A stretch of 64,000 nt of DNA from Pseudomonas putida (GTDB taxonomy: Bacteria; Pseudomonadota; Gammaproteobacteria; Pseudomonadales; Pseudomonadaceae): positions 884,501 through 948,500 of the forward strand of contig NZ_CP016634.1 of the NCBI RefSeq assembly GCF_002741075.1. The letters are read 5' to 3'. The notes beneath the pieces were generated by a model, which did not search any database, was not told the DNA's origin, and worked only from the letters and a program-made list of their open reading frames with translations. The position numbers and the translations under genes are program-made. Positions 37,367 through 46,864 of this stretch are shown here, piece after piece (the first letter of the stretch is position 1; the number at the start of each line of letters is the position of its first letter).

Positions 37367-38026
37367 ATGGGTGAATTGATACCGCTGTTACTGCAAGGCG
37401 CCTGGATCACGATCCAGGTCACATTCTTCGGCTCGCTGTTGGCCATCGTCGCCGCCATTCTCGCGGCCCTGGGCAGGCGCTCGTCCTGGCGACCCTTGAG
37501 CTGGTTCTGCGTGGCATACATCGAACTGTTTCGCGGCACGTCGCTGCTGGTGCAACTGTTCTGGCTGTTCTTCGTCCTGCCGCTGCCGCCGTTCAACCTG
37601 GAACTGAGCTCCTACACCGTGGCCATCGTCGGCCTGGGGCTGCACATCGGTGCCTATGGCGCCGAAGTGATGCGCGGGGCCATCGGCTCGGTGGCCAAGG
37701 GGCAATATGAAGCCTGCGTCGCCCTGAACATGCCGCCGGCCACGCGTTTTCGCCGGATCATCTTGCCCCAGGCTCTGCTGGCGGCGATCGCACCGGGCAC
37801 CAACCTGTTGATCGAGCTGCTCAAGAACACCTCGCTGGTGTCGTTGATCACCTTGTCGGACCTGAGCTTTCGTGCCCGCCAACTGGACCAGGCGACCTTC
37901 CAGACCCTGGAGATCTTCAGCCTGACCTTGCTGCTGTACTTCGTCCTGGCGCAGGTTATCAACTTCACCATGCGCCGCGTTGAGCGGCGTCTGGGCCGTG
38001 GTCGCCTGCGGGGGAGCCTGTCATGA
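37367..38026 (+). CDS. ehuC: Ectoine ABC transporter, permease
   Basis: The 219-residue inner-membrane permease is of the His/Glu/Gln (HisM-like) family, with several hydrophobic segments (LLAIVAAILAALG, LLVQLFWLFFVLPL). The cytoplasmic EAA loop EACVALNMPPATRFRRIILP contacts the ATPase. It starts 62 bp after ehuB and ends four bases into ehuD, as usual for paired permeases of this class. The assignment to ectoine is by context. Confidence 0.87.
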   Translation: MGELIPLLLQGAWITIQVTFFGSLLAIVAAILAALGRRSSWRPLSWFCVAYIELFRGTSLLVQLFWLFFVLPLPPFNLELSSYTVAIVGLGLHIGAYGAEVMRGAIGSVAKGQYEACVALNMPPATRFRRIILPQALLAAIAPGTNLLIELLKNTSLVSLITLSDLSFRARQLDQATFQTLEIFSLTLLLYFVLAQVINFTMRRVERRLGRGRLRGSLS

Positions 38027-38679
38027 ACGTCTGGGACTGGAACTACGTCGCGCAGATCCTGCCGCAGTTGCTGCAGGCTTCGCTCAAGACCCTGGGCATC
38101 ACCTTGGTGGGCTTTCTGATCGCGATCGTCCTGGGGTTGTTCCTGGCCATCGGCCGGCGCAGTCGGCACAGGGTCATCGCTTGGCCGGTGACCCTGTTGA
38201 TCGAGTTCATCCGCAGCACGCCGCTGTTGATCCAGGTGTACTTCCTGTACTACGTGCTGCCCAACTATGGCGTGAACATGAGCGCGATGCAGGCGGGCAT
38301 CCTCGGTATCGGCCTGCACTACGCCTGCTACCTCGCCGAGGTCTATCGCGGTGGCCTGGACGCCGTGCCGCGCAGCCAGTGGGAGGCAGTGGTGGCGCTG
38401 AACTTCGCGCCCTGGACGGCCTACCGCACGATCATCCTGCCCCAGGCGGTGCGCCCGATCCTGCCGCCTTTGGGCAACTACCTGATCGCCATGCTCAAGG
38501 ACACCCCGGTGCTGTCCGCCATCACCGTGGTGGAAATCATGCAGCAGGCCAAGAACGTCGGCTCCGAAAGCTTCCGCTACCTGGAGCCGATCACCCTGGT
38601 CGGTCTGTTCTTCCTGGCCTTGAGCGTCGCTCTGGCCTATCTGGTTCGGCGCCTCGAAGTGCGCCTGGAGTTACGCTAA
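38023..38679 (+). CDS. ehuD: Ectoine ABC transporter, permease
   Basis: The 218-residue permease pairs with EhuC. Its hydrophobic spans include TLVGFLIAIVLGLFLAIG and PLLIQVYFLYYVLPNYG, and its EAA loop reads EAVVALNFAPWTAYRTIILP. The start overlaps ehuC by four bases and the stop shares one base with the ehuA start (TAATG), so all three are tightly coupled. Confidence 0.87.
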   Translation: MNVWDWNYVAQILPQLLQASLKTLGITLVGFLIAIVLGLFLAIGRRSRHRVIAWPVTLLIEFIRSTPLLIQVYFLYYVLPNYGVNMSAMQAGILGIGLHYACYLAEVYRGGLDAVPRSQWEAVVALNFAPWTAYRTIILPQAVRPILPPLGNYLIAMLKDTPVLSAITVVEIMQQAKNVGSESFRYLEPITLVGLFFLALSVALAYLVRRLEVRLELR

Positions 38680-39536
38680 TGATCGCGCCTGTCTCGAACC
38701 TCGCCACCCTCACCACCAGCCCTCTGCAGCAGGACCACGCCATGCCGGAACCGGCCATCGCCCAGCCGATCGTCGCCTTTCGCGACGTGACCAAGCGCTA
38801 CGGCAACTTCACCGTGCTCGACGGCCTGAACCTGGAAGTCGCGCCTGGCGAAAAGGTGGCGATCATCGGCCCCAGCGGCTCGGGCAAGTCGACCTTGCTG
38901 CGGGTGCTCATGACCCTGGAGGGCATCGACCAGGGCATGATCGATGTGGACGGTGAGTCGCTGACCCACATGCCGGGGCGCAACGGCACTCTGGTGAGCG
39001 CCAGTGAGCGCCATGTGCGTCGGGTCCGCTCGAAGATTGGCATGGTGTTCCAGAGCTTCAACCTGTTCCCGCACATGAGTGCCTTGCAGAACGTCATCGA
39101 AGCGCCGGTGCAGGTGCTGGGCATCAAGCCTGCCGAAGCCCGCGAGCGCGCCGCCGAATTGTTGGAAATGGTCGGGCTGGGCAACAAGTTCGACCATTAC
39201 CCCTCGCAGCTTTCCGGTGGTCAGCAACAACGCGTGGCGATCGCCCGGGCCCTGGCCATGCGGCCCAAGGTGATGCTGTTCGACGAAGTGACCTCGGCGC
39301 TGGACCCGGAGCTGTGTGGTGAAGTGCTCAATGTCATCCGAAGGCTCGGCAGCGAGCACAACCTGACCATGCTCATGGTCACCCACCAGATGGGCTTTGC
39401 CCGCGAGTTCGCGGATCGGGTGTGTTTCTTCTACAAGGGACAGATCCACGAACAGGGCGCGCCCGCCCAGCTGTACGAGCACCCTCAGCAGGAGCGGACC
39501 CGGGCGTTCCTGAGCGCGGTCAGGGAAGCCAACTGA
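38679..39536 (+). CDS. ehuA: Ectoine ABC transporter, ATP-binding protein
   Basis: The 285-residue ATPase has Walker A GPSGSGKST, Q-loop VFQSFNLFPHM, signature LSGGQQQRVAIARAL, Walker B VMLFDEVTSALDPE and the switch MVTHQMGFA. The ATG at 38679 overlaps the ehuD stop and has GGAG eight bases upstream. A second ATG at 38742 (MPEPAIAQ), with CAGGA before it, would remove 21 non-conserved residues and is a real alternative. It powers uptake through EhuC/EhuD. Confidence 0.88.
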   Translation: MIAPVSNLATLTTSPLQQDHAMPEPAIAQPIVAFRDVTKRYGNFTVLDGLNLEVAPGEKVAIIGPSGSGKSTLLRVLMTLEGIDQGMIDVDGESLTHMPGRNGTLVSASERHVRRVRSKIGMVFQSFNLFPHMSALQNVIEAPVQVLGIKPAEARERAAELLEMVGLGNKFDHYPSQLSGGQQQRVAIARALAMRPKVMLFDEVTSALDPELCGEVLNVIRRLGSEHNLTMLMVTHQMGFAREFADRVCFFYKGQIHEQGAPAQLYEHPQQERTRAFLSAVREAN

Positions 39537-39647
39537 GGGCCATCCTGCGCCATTTTCCATGGCCCGTTCGCGGCGTCGAACCGCCGCGAAGCTGGCGGCG
39601 CGGTGGAGCAGGGCAATCCGCTCTCACACGCACCGCGCAAGGTGGCT

Positions 39648-41396
39648 TCAGGTCTCCGTGGCCTGCGCCTCGGCGTGGGTACGTTTGACGGCGGATTTCT
39701 TTTCCTGGACGACGATATAGAACTCCTCGCCATGCTTGACCGCGCCATACAGCACGGCCTTTTCGATCAGCTCGGTGCCGCGCAGGTGACGCAGCATCAT
39801 CGGATCCCGGCGCAGGTCGCGGTACAGCGCCAGGCACAGCAGCACCATCACGATCACGAACGGCAATGCCACGACGATGGTGAGGTTCTGCAGCCCGGTC
39901 AGGGCCTCGCCCGGGTTGCCCGGGTCACCGATCGCCAGCATGATCGCCGCCACCGTACCGGTCAGCGTGCCCCAGAAGATCACCGTGGCACGGGACGGCT
40001 GCGTGGTGCCGTGCTCCGACAGCGTGCCCATCACCAGGGAGGCGGCATCGGCGCCGGAGACGAAGAAGATGCCCACCAGGATCATGATCAACACCGAGGT
40101 CACCGATGCCCACGGGTAGCTTTCCAGCAGCTCGTAGAGGGCGTGGTTGCTGTTCACGGCGCCGTTGACCAGGGTGAAGGTGCCTTCCTGCAGGGCATCG
40201 ATACCGGCGCCGCCGAAGATGGTGAACCAGATCAGGCTCACCAGGCTCGGCACCAGCAATACACCGGTGACGAACTGGCGAATGGTGCGCCCGCGGCTGA
40301 TGCGCGCGATGAACATGCCGACGAAGGGCGTCCAGGAGATCCACCAGGCCCAGTAGAACACGGTCCAGCCGGCCAGCCAGTTGTCCATCTGCTCGCCACC
40401 GCTGGCGCTGGTGCGCGCCATCATTTCAGGCAGCATCTTGATGTACACGCCGATCGAGGTCGGCAGCAGGTTGAGCATCAGCAGCGTCGGCCCGACCATG
40501 AAGGTGAACAGCGCCAGCACCAGGGCCAGCACCATGTTGGTGTTGGACAGCCACTGGATGCCCTTGCCGATGCCGGATACCGCCGAGGCGACGAAGGCTA
40601 CGGTCAGCAGGGTGATGATCGAGATGTAGAAGATCTTTCCCGGGTGCTCGATCCAGCCGTTGTACTCCAGGCCGCCTGCGATCTGCAGAGCGCCCAGGCC
40701 CAGGGAGGCGGCGGAGCCGAACAGGGTGGCGAAGATCGCCATCATATCGATCACACGGCCGATGGGGCCATTGGCGTGGCGGCCGATCAGCGGCCGGAAC
40801 GCCGTGGAAATCAGCTGCGAGCGCCCGCGGCGGAAGGTGCCGTAGGCGATCACCAGGCCGACGATGGCGTACATGGCCCACGGGTGCAGCGTCCAGTGGA
40901 ACAAGGTGGTCGCCATGGCCACCTGCATCGCCTCGCTGGTCTGTGCGGTGGCGGTTCCCGGAGGCGGGGAAACATAGTGCGACAGGGGTTCGGCAACGCC
41001 GAAGAACATAAGCCCGATGCCCATGCCGGCGCTGAACATCATCGCCACCCAGGACACGGTACGAAACTCGGGCGCTTCGCCGTCCCGCCCCAGCGGGACC
41101 TTGCCGTAGCGGCTAGCGGCCAGCCACAGCACGAAAACCACGAACAAGGTCGAGGTGAGAACGAAGAACCAGCCGAAATGGACGATGACCCAGGACTGGG
41201 CCGTGGAGGCGCTTTGGGCGAGGCTCGCCTGGCTGACGAAGCCCCAGATGACGAATGCGATTGCGAAGATGCTGGTAATGCCGAAGACAATCCAGTCGAC
41301 CTTGCCTTCGAGGTGACGATCCTTTTTGGCTTCTTCGGTTTGCGAAGGATCTGTCACGCCAAGGGCGAGTGTTTCAACGTTCTCTTCCTTTGCCAT
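39648..41396 (-). CDS. BCCT family osmolyte transporter
   Basis: The 582-residue membrane protein of the betaine/carnitine/choline transporter family has about 12 hydrophobic segments. It has the glycine motif MMFSAGMGIGLMFFGVAEP for the unwound helix 1 and the tryptophan-rich FYWAWWISWTPFVGMFIARI region, which includes the family box in helix 8. BCCT proteins import betaine, choline, carnitine or ectoine with Na+ or H+. The exact substrate cannot be read here. Its position next to the ectoine importer makes an ectoine or betaine substrate plausible. It is convergent with ehuA. The charged N- and C-termini of about 35 residues each are short, without the long regulatory tail of BetP. Confidence 0.88.
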   Translation of the reverse strand: MAKEENVETLALGVTDPSQTEEAKKDRHLEGKVDWIVFGITSIFAIAFVIWGFVSQASLAQSASTAQSWVIVHFGWFFVLTSTLFVVFVLWLAASRYGKVPLGRDGEAPEFRTVSWVAMMFSAGMGIGLMFFGVAEPLSHYVSPPPGTATAQTSEAMQVAMATTLFHWTLHPWAMYAIVGLVIAYGTFRRGRSQLISTAFRPLIGRHANGPIGRVIDMMAIFATLFGSAASLGLGALQIAGGLEYNGWIEHPGKIFYISIITLLTVAFVASAVSGIGKGIQWLSNTNMVLALVLALFTFMVGPTLLMLNLLPTSIGVYIKMLPEMMARTSASGGEQMDNWLAGWTVFYWAWWISWTPFVGMFIARISRGRTIRQFVTGVLLVPSLVSLIWFTIFGGAGIDALQEGTFTLVNGAVNSNHALYELLESYPWASVTSVLIMILVGIFFVSGADAASLVMGTLSEHGTTQPSRATVIFWGTLTGTVAAIMLAIGDPGNPGEALTGLQNLTIVVALPFVIVMVLLCLALYRDLRRDPMMLRHLRGTELIEKAVLYGAVKHGEEFYIVVQEKKSAVKRTHAEAQATET

Positions 41397-41707
41397 GTGT
41401 CGTTATGCCCCTTTTTGGGTGCCTGGCCGCTGCAGGTTTGTTGTTGTTGTGCTTGCCGCTGTGCGACGACGTGCAACCCGAGGTCAGGCCGAGCCGCCAA
41501 GGCGCGATTATCCTGCCGAAAAAAGGGGGCTTCCTATTCCCAGACCGTCCTGTCGCGTCCTTGAAACGACCCCCGCTGGGGCTCGGGCGCCGCTTCGCGC
41601 TCATCCCGCCGCCTGGATTTTCAGACGGCCTGTCGATTTCGCCCTGCGCCGTTCGACCATGGGGTAGGGAAGGCGTACAGGCCTTTCAATGACTGGAGAA
41701 CCGATCC
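41397..41707. other. Intergenic region without recognised features
   Basis: These 311 bases between the divergent BCCT and DHFR-like genes contain no convincing gene, REP or terminator. They must carry the promoters of both neighbours. Confidence 0.5.
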
Positions 41708-42325
41708 ATGCGCAAGCTCATCGTCGCGGCTTTCATCTCCCTCGATGGCGTCATGCAGGCCCCGGGCGGGCCGAACGAGGACACCCATGGCGGGTTTCGT
41801 TACGGCGGCTGGGTGGTGCCCTATGCCGACGAAGCGTCTGGCCAGGCCATGCAGGTGCTGTTTTCGCAGCCGTTCGAGTTGCTGCTGGGGCGGCGTACCT
41901 ACGAGATCTTTGCCGGGTACTGGCCACACGTGAATGCAGGGCATCCGATTGCCGACCTGTTCAATGCAGTGCCCAAGCATGTGGCCACGCATCACCCCGA
42001 GACCCTCGCCTGGCAGAACAGCCATGGGCTGGGAGGTGACGTGGTGGAGGCGGTCAAGGCACTCAAGCGCCAGGAGGGTGCCGATCTGCTGACCCAGGGC
42101 AGTGGCGAACTGGTGCGCCAGTTGCTGGCAGCGGGGTTGGTGGATGAGTTGCGCTTGATGATGCATCCGATCCTGCTCGGCACCGGCACGCGGCTGTTCG
42201 GTGACGATGCGCAGGCGGCGGCCTTCAGGCTGGCGAGCTCGACGAGTACGCCAGCGGGGGTGGTGATCGCCCATTATGTGCGCGAGGGTGAAGTGCGCAC
42301 GGGGACGTTCGAGAACGTGTGCTAG
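41708..42325 (+). CDS. Dihydrofolate reductase family protein (RibD C-terminal-like)
   Basis: The 205-residue single-domain protein begins MRKLIVAAFISLDGVMQAPG, the usual start of the YyaP/YwjB-like DHFR-fold family. It has ELLLGRRTYEIFAGYW and the NADPH-binding stretch DLLTQGSGELVRQLLAAGL, with LMMHPILLGTGTRLFG near the end. Such proteins are presumed NADPH reductases, and the substrate is unknown. A modest ribosome site (GGAG) precedes the start. It stands alone. Confidence 0.85.
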   Translation: MRKLIVAAFISLDGVMQAPGGPNEDTHGGFRYGGWVVPYADEASGQAMQVLFSQPFELLLGRRTYEIFAGYWPHVNAGHPIADLFNAVPKHVATHHPETLAWQNSHGLGGDVVEAVKALKRQEGADLLTQGSGELVRQLLAAGLVDELRLMMHPILLGTGTRLFGDDAQAAAFRLASSTSTPAGVVIAHYVREGEVRTGTFENVC

Positions 42326-42458
42326 TCAGGGGGTGAGTCCAGTGGGCATGGTCCTGCACCGCATCGCCTGCTTCGCGGCGGTTCGACGCCTCGATAAACC
42401 CGCTCCCTCAGGGCCGGTGGTGCCCGGTAGGCATGGCTTGGTCCAGCCGGTGAGCCGT

Positions 42459-42481
42459 GTGGGAGTGGGTTTACCCGCGAA
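42459..42481 (+). repeat. REP unit
   Basis: GTGGGAGTGGGTTTACCC-type unit between the DHFR-like gene and nhaB. A partial opposite unit lies near 42392. Confidence 0.7.
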
Positions 42482-42488
42482 AAGGCCG

Positions 42489-42510
42489 GGGCAGTCCAAG
42501 ATGACTGCCC
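42489..42510 (-). terminator. Terminator-like hairpin after nhaB
   Basis: On the - strand GGGCAGT-CATCTTGG-ACTGCCC is followed by CGGCCTTTT. The stem has seven perfect pairs and lies 15 bases beyond the nhaB stop. Confidence 0.55.
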
Positions 42511-42525
42511 TGGTGATGACCTGGC

Positions 42526-44028
42526 TCAGAGCCAGTAGGTCACCGCCCACCAGCCCAGCCCGCCCATGACCACGGTATATGGCAAGGCCATCCACACCAT
42601 GCGCCCATAGGACAACCGCACCAGCGGCGCGATCGCCGAGGTCAGCAGAAACAGGAACGCCGCCTGCCCATTGGGCGTGGCCACGCTGGGCAGGTTGGTG
42701 CCGGTGTTGATCGCCACCGCCAGGGCCTCGAAATGCTCGCGGCTCATGGCACCGTTGAGAAACGCCTGTTTCACCTCGGTGATGTAGATCGTGGCGACGA
42801 ACACGTTGTCGCTGATCGCCGACAGCAAGCCGTTGGCCAGGTACAGCATGCCCGGCTGCTGGTCGGCCGGCAGGGCCAGGACCCACGTGATCAGCGGGCT
42901 GAACAGCTGCTGCTGATGGATCACCGCGACCACCGCGAAGAACACCACCAGCAGCGCAGTGAACGGCATGGCGTCCTGGAACGCACGGCCCAGGCGATGC
43001 TCATCGGTGATGCCGGTGAAGGCGGTGATCAGCACGATCACCAGCAGGCCGATCAGGCCGACTTCGGCAACGTGCAGACCCAAGCAGACAATCAGGATCA
43101 GCGCGGCGATCCCCTGTACCAGCAAGGCGGCGCGCTGGGCCGAGGTACGCGCGGCGTCGTCCTCGGCCGCGTAGCCGGCCAGCACCTGGCGCACGCGCTC
43201 CGGCATCAGTGTGCCGTAACCGAACAACCGTAGCTTTTCCAGCAACATGCAGGTCACCAGGCCTGCCGCCAGCACCGGCATCGACACCGGCGCCACCTTG
43301 TGGAAGAAGTCGGCGAAGTGCCAGCCCATTTCGTGGCCGATCAACAGGTTCTGCGGCTCGCCCACCAGGGTGCACACACCGCCCAGGGCAGTGCCCACTG
43401 CGCCATGCATCAGCAGGCTGCGCAAGAAGGCGCGGAACTGGTCCAGGTCCTCACGGTGCAATTGCGGCACCTGATTGTCGCTATCGAGCTCGGACTCCTC
43501 GCGCGGGTTGGCGCCGGAAGCGACGCGGTGGTAGACCGCGTAGAAACCCACCGCCGCGCTGATGATCACCGCCGTGACGGTCAACGCATCGAGAAACGCC
43601 GAAAGAAACGCCGACAGCACGCAGAACAGCAGCGCCAGGATGGCTTTAGAGCGCACCCCCAGGAGGATCTTGGAGAACAGGAACAGCAGCAGTTCCTTCA
43701 TGAAGTGAATGCCGGCGACCATGAACATCAGCAGCAAGATCACTGGAAAATTGTGCTGCAGCTCTTCGTACAGGGCCTGGGGCGTGGTCATCTCCAGCAA
43801 CAGTGCCTCGATCAGCAGCAAGCCGCCTGGCATCAATGGATAGCACTTGAGCGCCATCCCCAAGGTGAAGATGAACTCGATCACCAGCACCCAGCCGGTG
43901 ACCACCGGGCCGAGGGTTGCCAGCAGCAAAGGGTTGAGCACAAGGAACAGGCAGATGACGGCCTTGTACCAGAGCGGCGACTGGCCCAGGAAATTGTGAG
44001 CGAGGGCGCCGGTCAGGGAACGGGACAT
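42526..44028 (-). CDS. nhaB: Na+/H+ antiporter NhaB
   Basis: This 500-residue inner-membrane antiporter exchanges cytoplasmic Na+ for protons. About 12 hydrophobic segments are present, with the family-typical N-terminus [40 protein letters not shown] and [20 protein letters not shown]. The length matches E. coli NhaB (about 513). It is monocistronic with a terminator-like hairpin downstream. It adds to the salt-stress character of this part of the window. Confidence 0.93.
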   Translation of the reverse strand: MSRSLTGALAHNFLGQSPLWYKAVICLFLVLNPLLLATLGPVVTGWVLVIEFIFTLGMALKCYPLMPGGLLLIEALLLEMTTPQALYEELQHNFPVILLLMFMVAGIHFMKELLLFLFSKILLGVRSKAILALLFCVLSAFLSAFLDALTVTAVIISAAVGFYAVYHRVASGANPREESELDSDNQVPQLHREDLDQFRAFLRSLLMHGAVGTALGGVCTLVGEPQNLLIGHEMGWHFADFFHKVAPVSMPVLAAGLVTCMLLEKLRLFGYGTLMPERVRQVLAGYAAEDDAARTSAQRAALLVQGIAALILIVCLGLHVAEVGLIGLLVIVLITAFTGITDEHRLGRAFQDAMPFTALLVVFFAVVAVIHQQQLFSPLITWVLALPADQQPGMLYLANGLLSAISDNVFVATIYITEVKQAFLNGAMSREHFEALAVAINTGTNLPSVATPNGQAAFLFLLTSAIAPLVRLSYGRMVWMALPYTVVMGGLGWWAVTYWL

Positions 44029-44178
44029 GAATTTGTATCCTTTTGATTCAGCAGTGGCGCAAAGTGCCCGATGCGAGCGCCAGGTGCAAGGCGTTCAGTC
44101 CCGCTTTTGGCACAAGCACGGCCTTGAGGGTGCGATATAGTCCGGCGCGTGAACCTTTTACCTACAGGAGTACCGCCC

Positions 44179-44991
44179 GTGACCGAGTACCGCGCATTCA
44201 AGGTTGAACTGACCAATAACATCGCCCATGTGCAGATCAACCGCCCGGAAAAGCTCAACGCCATGAACGGCGACTTCTGGAAGGAAATCATCGATATCTT
44301 CCAGTGGGCCGACGACACCGACGCGGTGCGCGTGGTGGTGCTCAGTGCCGCGGGACAGCACTTCAGCGCAGGCATCGACCTGGCCATGCTGGCCCAGTTG
44401 GCCGGACAGATGGGCAAAGACGTGGGCCGCAACGCGCGCCTGCTGCGGCGCACCATCCTCGGGCTGCAGGCCTCCTTCAATGCCGTGGACAACTGCCGCA
44501 AGCCGGTGCTGGCGGCGATCCAGGGCTATTGCCTGGGCGGCGCGATCGACCTGGTCTCGGCCTGTGACATGCGCTACTGCAGTGCGGACGCGCAATTCTC
44601 GATCAAGGAAATCGACATGGGCATGGCCGCCGATGTCGGGACCTTGCAACGTTTGCCGCGTATCATCGGCGACGGTGTGATGCGCGAAATGGCCTACACC
44701 GGCCGCCACGTCGCGGCGGACGAGGCCCAGCGTATCGGTCTGGTCAACCAGGTGTTCGACGACCAGGCCGCGCTGCTCGAAGGAGTCTTTGCCTTGGCAG
44801 CGCAAATCGCGCAAAAATCGCCGATTGCGGTGAGCGGTACCAAAGAGATGCTCAACTACATGCGCGACCATCGCATCGATGATGGCCTGGAGTACATCGC
44901 CACCTGGAACGCCGCCATGTTGCAGTCCGAAGACCTGCGGGTCGCCATGGCGGCCCACATGAGCAAACAGAAACCGACCTTCGCCGACTGA
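44179..44991 (+). CDS. Crotonase family protein, dienoyl-CoA isomerase-like
   Basis: The 270-residue crotonase-fold enzyme has the oxyanion-hole segment [13 protein letters not shown] and [20 protein letters not shown]. The stretch [20 protein letters not shown] places Glu/Asp residues as in mammalian delta3,5-delta2,4-dienoyl-CoA isomerase (ECH1). That enzyme shifts double bonds during beta-oxidation of unsaturated fatty acids. Hydratase activity cannot be excluded. The start is GTG at 44179, with AGGAG eight bases upstream. A GTG ten codons earlier has no ribosome site. nudC follows after 35 bp on the same strand, so the two may be co-transcribed. Confidence 0.88.
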   Translation: MTEYRAFKVELTNNIAHVQINRPEKLNAMNGDFWKEIIDIFQWADDTDAVRVVVLSAAGQHFSAGIDLAMLAQLAGQMGKDVGRNARLLRRTILGLQASFNAVDNCRKPVLAAIQGYCLGGAIDLVSACDMRYCSADAQFSIKEIDMGMAADVGTLQRLPRIIGDGVMREMAYTGRHVAADEAQRIGLVNQVFDDQAALLEGVFALAAQIAQKSPIAVSGTKEMLNYMRDHRIDDGLEYIATWNAAMLQSEDLRVAMAAHMSKQKPTFAD

Positions 44992-45026
44992 CCGGGGCGG
45001 GGGGACGCGCTTTTAAGGATCCCGAA

Positions 45027-45857
45027 ATGTCAGCACGTTGGACTACCGCAGTACTCGACCCGCAGATCACTGGTGGCCTGGCCGTCGCCCGTGGCCCGGA
45101 AGGGTTCCTGATGGATGACAACGGCGCGCTGTTCCCCCGCGATTGGCTCAAGCGCCAGGACCTGGACGTGCTCTGCGAGCACGGCATCGGGCACCTGGAC
45201 GGCCAGCCGGTGTTCCTGCTCGAGCTGCGTGGCAGCGCCGACGTGCCCGGCTGCAGTTGGCGCGGCCTGCGTCAGTTCATGCTCGAAGGCGACATGCTGA
45301 CCTACACGGTCCTGGGCTATGCCGCGCAGATCGGCACCTGGGCCCGCGAGCATCGCTTCTGCGGCAGTTGCGGCCAGCCGATGACCCAGATCCGCTGGGA
45401 GCGGGCCATGTACTGCCAGCCGTGCGACCTGCGCAGCTACCCGCGCATCTCACCGAGCATGATCGTGCTGATCACCCGGGGGGATGACGTGCTGCTGGCG
45501 CGCTCGCCGCGCTTCGTCACCGGCGTCTACAGCACCCTGGCCGGTTTTGCCGAGCCGGGCGAATCGGCCGAGGACTGCCTGGTGCGCGAGGTGCGCGAGG
45601 AAGTGGCGGTGGAGGTGAAGAACATCCAGTACGTGGGCAGCCAGTGCTGGCCGTTCCCGCACTCGATGATGTTGGGCTTCCATGCCGAGTACGCGGGCGG
45701 CGAAATCGTCATGCAACCGGACGAGATCGAGGATGCCCAATGGTTCAACGTGCACGATCTGCCACCGTTGCCCGCCGGGCGCTCCATCGCCCGTTACCTG
45801 ATCGACCTCTATGTGGCGCGTCGCCTGGGTCTACCCGACCCAGTGCTGCCACACTAG
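45027..45857 (+). CDS. nudC: NAD(+) diphosphatase / NADH pyrophosphatase
   Basis: The 276-residue Nudix hydrolase splits NADH or NAD to NMN(H) and AMP, and removes NAD caps from RNA in E. coli. It has the four-cysteine zinc ribbon [11 protein letters not shown] and [13 protein letters not shown], then the Nudix box [20 protein letters not shown] followed by the NudC-specific [16 protein letters not shown]. The 3' end overlaps the convergent TSUP gene by 27 bp. Confidence 0.94.
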   Translation: MSARWTTAVLDPQITGGLAVARGPEGFLMDDNGALFPRDWLKRQDLDVLCEHGIGHLDGQPVFLLELRGSADVPGCSWRGLRQFMLEGDMLTYTVLGYAAQIGTWAREHRFCGSCGQPMTQIRWERAMYCQPCDLRSYPRISPSMIVLITRGDDVLLARSPRFVTGVYSTLAGFAEPGESAEDCLVREVREEVAVEVKNIQYVGSQCWPFPHSMMLGFHAEYAGGEIVMQPDEIEDAQWFNVHDLPPLPAGRSIARYLIDLYVARRLGLPDPVLPH

Positions 45858-46604
45858 GCGCACGGTCAGCGCCAGCACCACGGCGATGAACACCGGGCGG
45901 ATGAACTTGCTGCCGCCACTGATCGCCGTGCGTGCGCCGAAGAAGGCGCCGACCATCACCGACAGGCCCATGCACAGGCCTACGATGTAATCCACCTGCC
46001 CGGAAATGATGAACACCGTCAGCGCCGCGATGTTGCTGACGAAGTTCATGCTGCGCGCCACGCCGCTGGCGCGGACCAGATCGATGGGGTAGAGCAGCAG
46101 TGTGCTGACCGTCCAGAACGCCCCGGTGCCCGGGCCGGCCACGCCGTCATAGAAGCCCAGGCCAAAGCCCTGGGGGAGCTGCCACTTCTTCTTGATCGGC
46201 ACGTCGGCGTCCAAAGGTGCCTTGGGCGTGCCGCCGAACAGCAGATAGACGCCACAGGCGAAGACGATCACCGGCAGCATCTTGTTCAGCCAATCGGCTG
46301 GCATGTAGTGGGCGGCCACGGCCCCCAGCAGCGCGCCGACCAAGGTGCCGACCAAGGCCCGGCGCCACTGCGCGGGATGGAACAACTTGCGCCGGTAGTA
46401 GGTGAAGCTGGCGGTGGCCGAGCCGAAGGTGGAACTGAGCTTGTTGGTGCCGAGCACCAAGTGAGGTGGCATGCCTGCAGTGAGCAACGCCGGGGTGGTG
46501 AGCAGGCCGCCGCCGCCAGCGATGGCATCGATGAAACCGGCGACGAAGGCGACCAGGGCGAGAATGAGTAGGGTGAGCGGTTCTACGGTGAGTTCGAAGG
46601 GCAT
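45831..46604 (-). CDS. TSUP (TauE/SafE) family membrane exporter
   Basis: The 257-residue membrane protein has the repeated TSUP motifs [20 protein letters not shown] and [20 protein letters not shown] and about eight hydrophobic segments. The family moves sulfite, sulfoacetate or other organic anions, and the substrate here is unknown. It closely resembles the YfcA subgroup. It is convergent with nudC and overlaps it by 27 bp at the 3' ends, an arrangement that may allow transcriptional interference. Confidence 0.87.
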   Translation of the reverse strand: MPFELTVEPLTLLILALVAFVAGFIDAIAGGGGLLTTPALLTAGMPPHLVLGTNKLSSTFGSATASFTYYRRKLFHPAQWRRALVGTLVGALLGAVAAHYMPADWLNKMLPVIVFACGVYLLFGGTPKAPLDADVPIKKKWQLPQGFGLGFYDGVAGPGTGAFWTVSTLLLYPIDLVRASGVARSMNFVSNIAALTVFIISGQVDYIVGLCMGLSVMVGAFFGARTAISGGSKFIRPVFIAVVLALTVRLVWQHWVG

Positions 46605-46747
46605 GGGGTTCTGGCAGGCTGGAAGGCGAGGTGCGGGAAAAAGGCCGCGCTACAGGCCGTACATGGTAATCCTCGGCGGGAGGGCGTACCAGTCATGCCT
46701 TTGGGAGCAACGGTCTTGTCTCGATCTCCAGGCTTACGCCGGCGCTT

Positions 46748-46823
46748 TTGGGAGCGGTTTTACCCGCGAACACGGGCCAAGCCCGTGCCATCCACCGCGT
46801 TGCCTGCTTCGCGGGTAAACCCA
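46748..46823. repeat. REP pair upstream of the TSUP gene
   Basis: Unit at 46748-46770 (+) and a shorter unit at 46808-46823 (-) lie in the 260-bp gap between the TSUP and PuuB-like genes. No gene is seen there. Confidence 0.65.
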
Positions 46824-46864
46824 CAAGGATCGCCGCAAGCGCTCAACGACATCCATGCCTGGCG

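Noticed and set aside
37980..38678. Extended N-terminus for ehuA
   Set aside because: The extension overlaps ehuD in another frame. Starts at 38679 or 38742 give a normal ATPase length.
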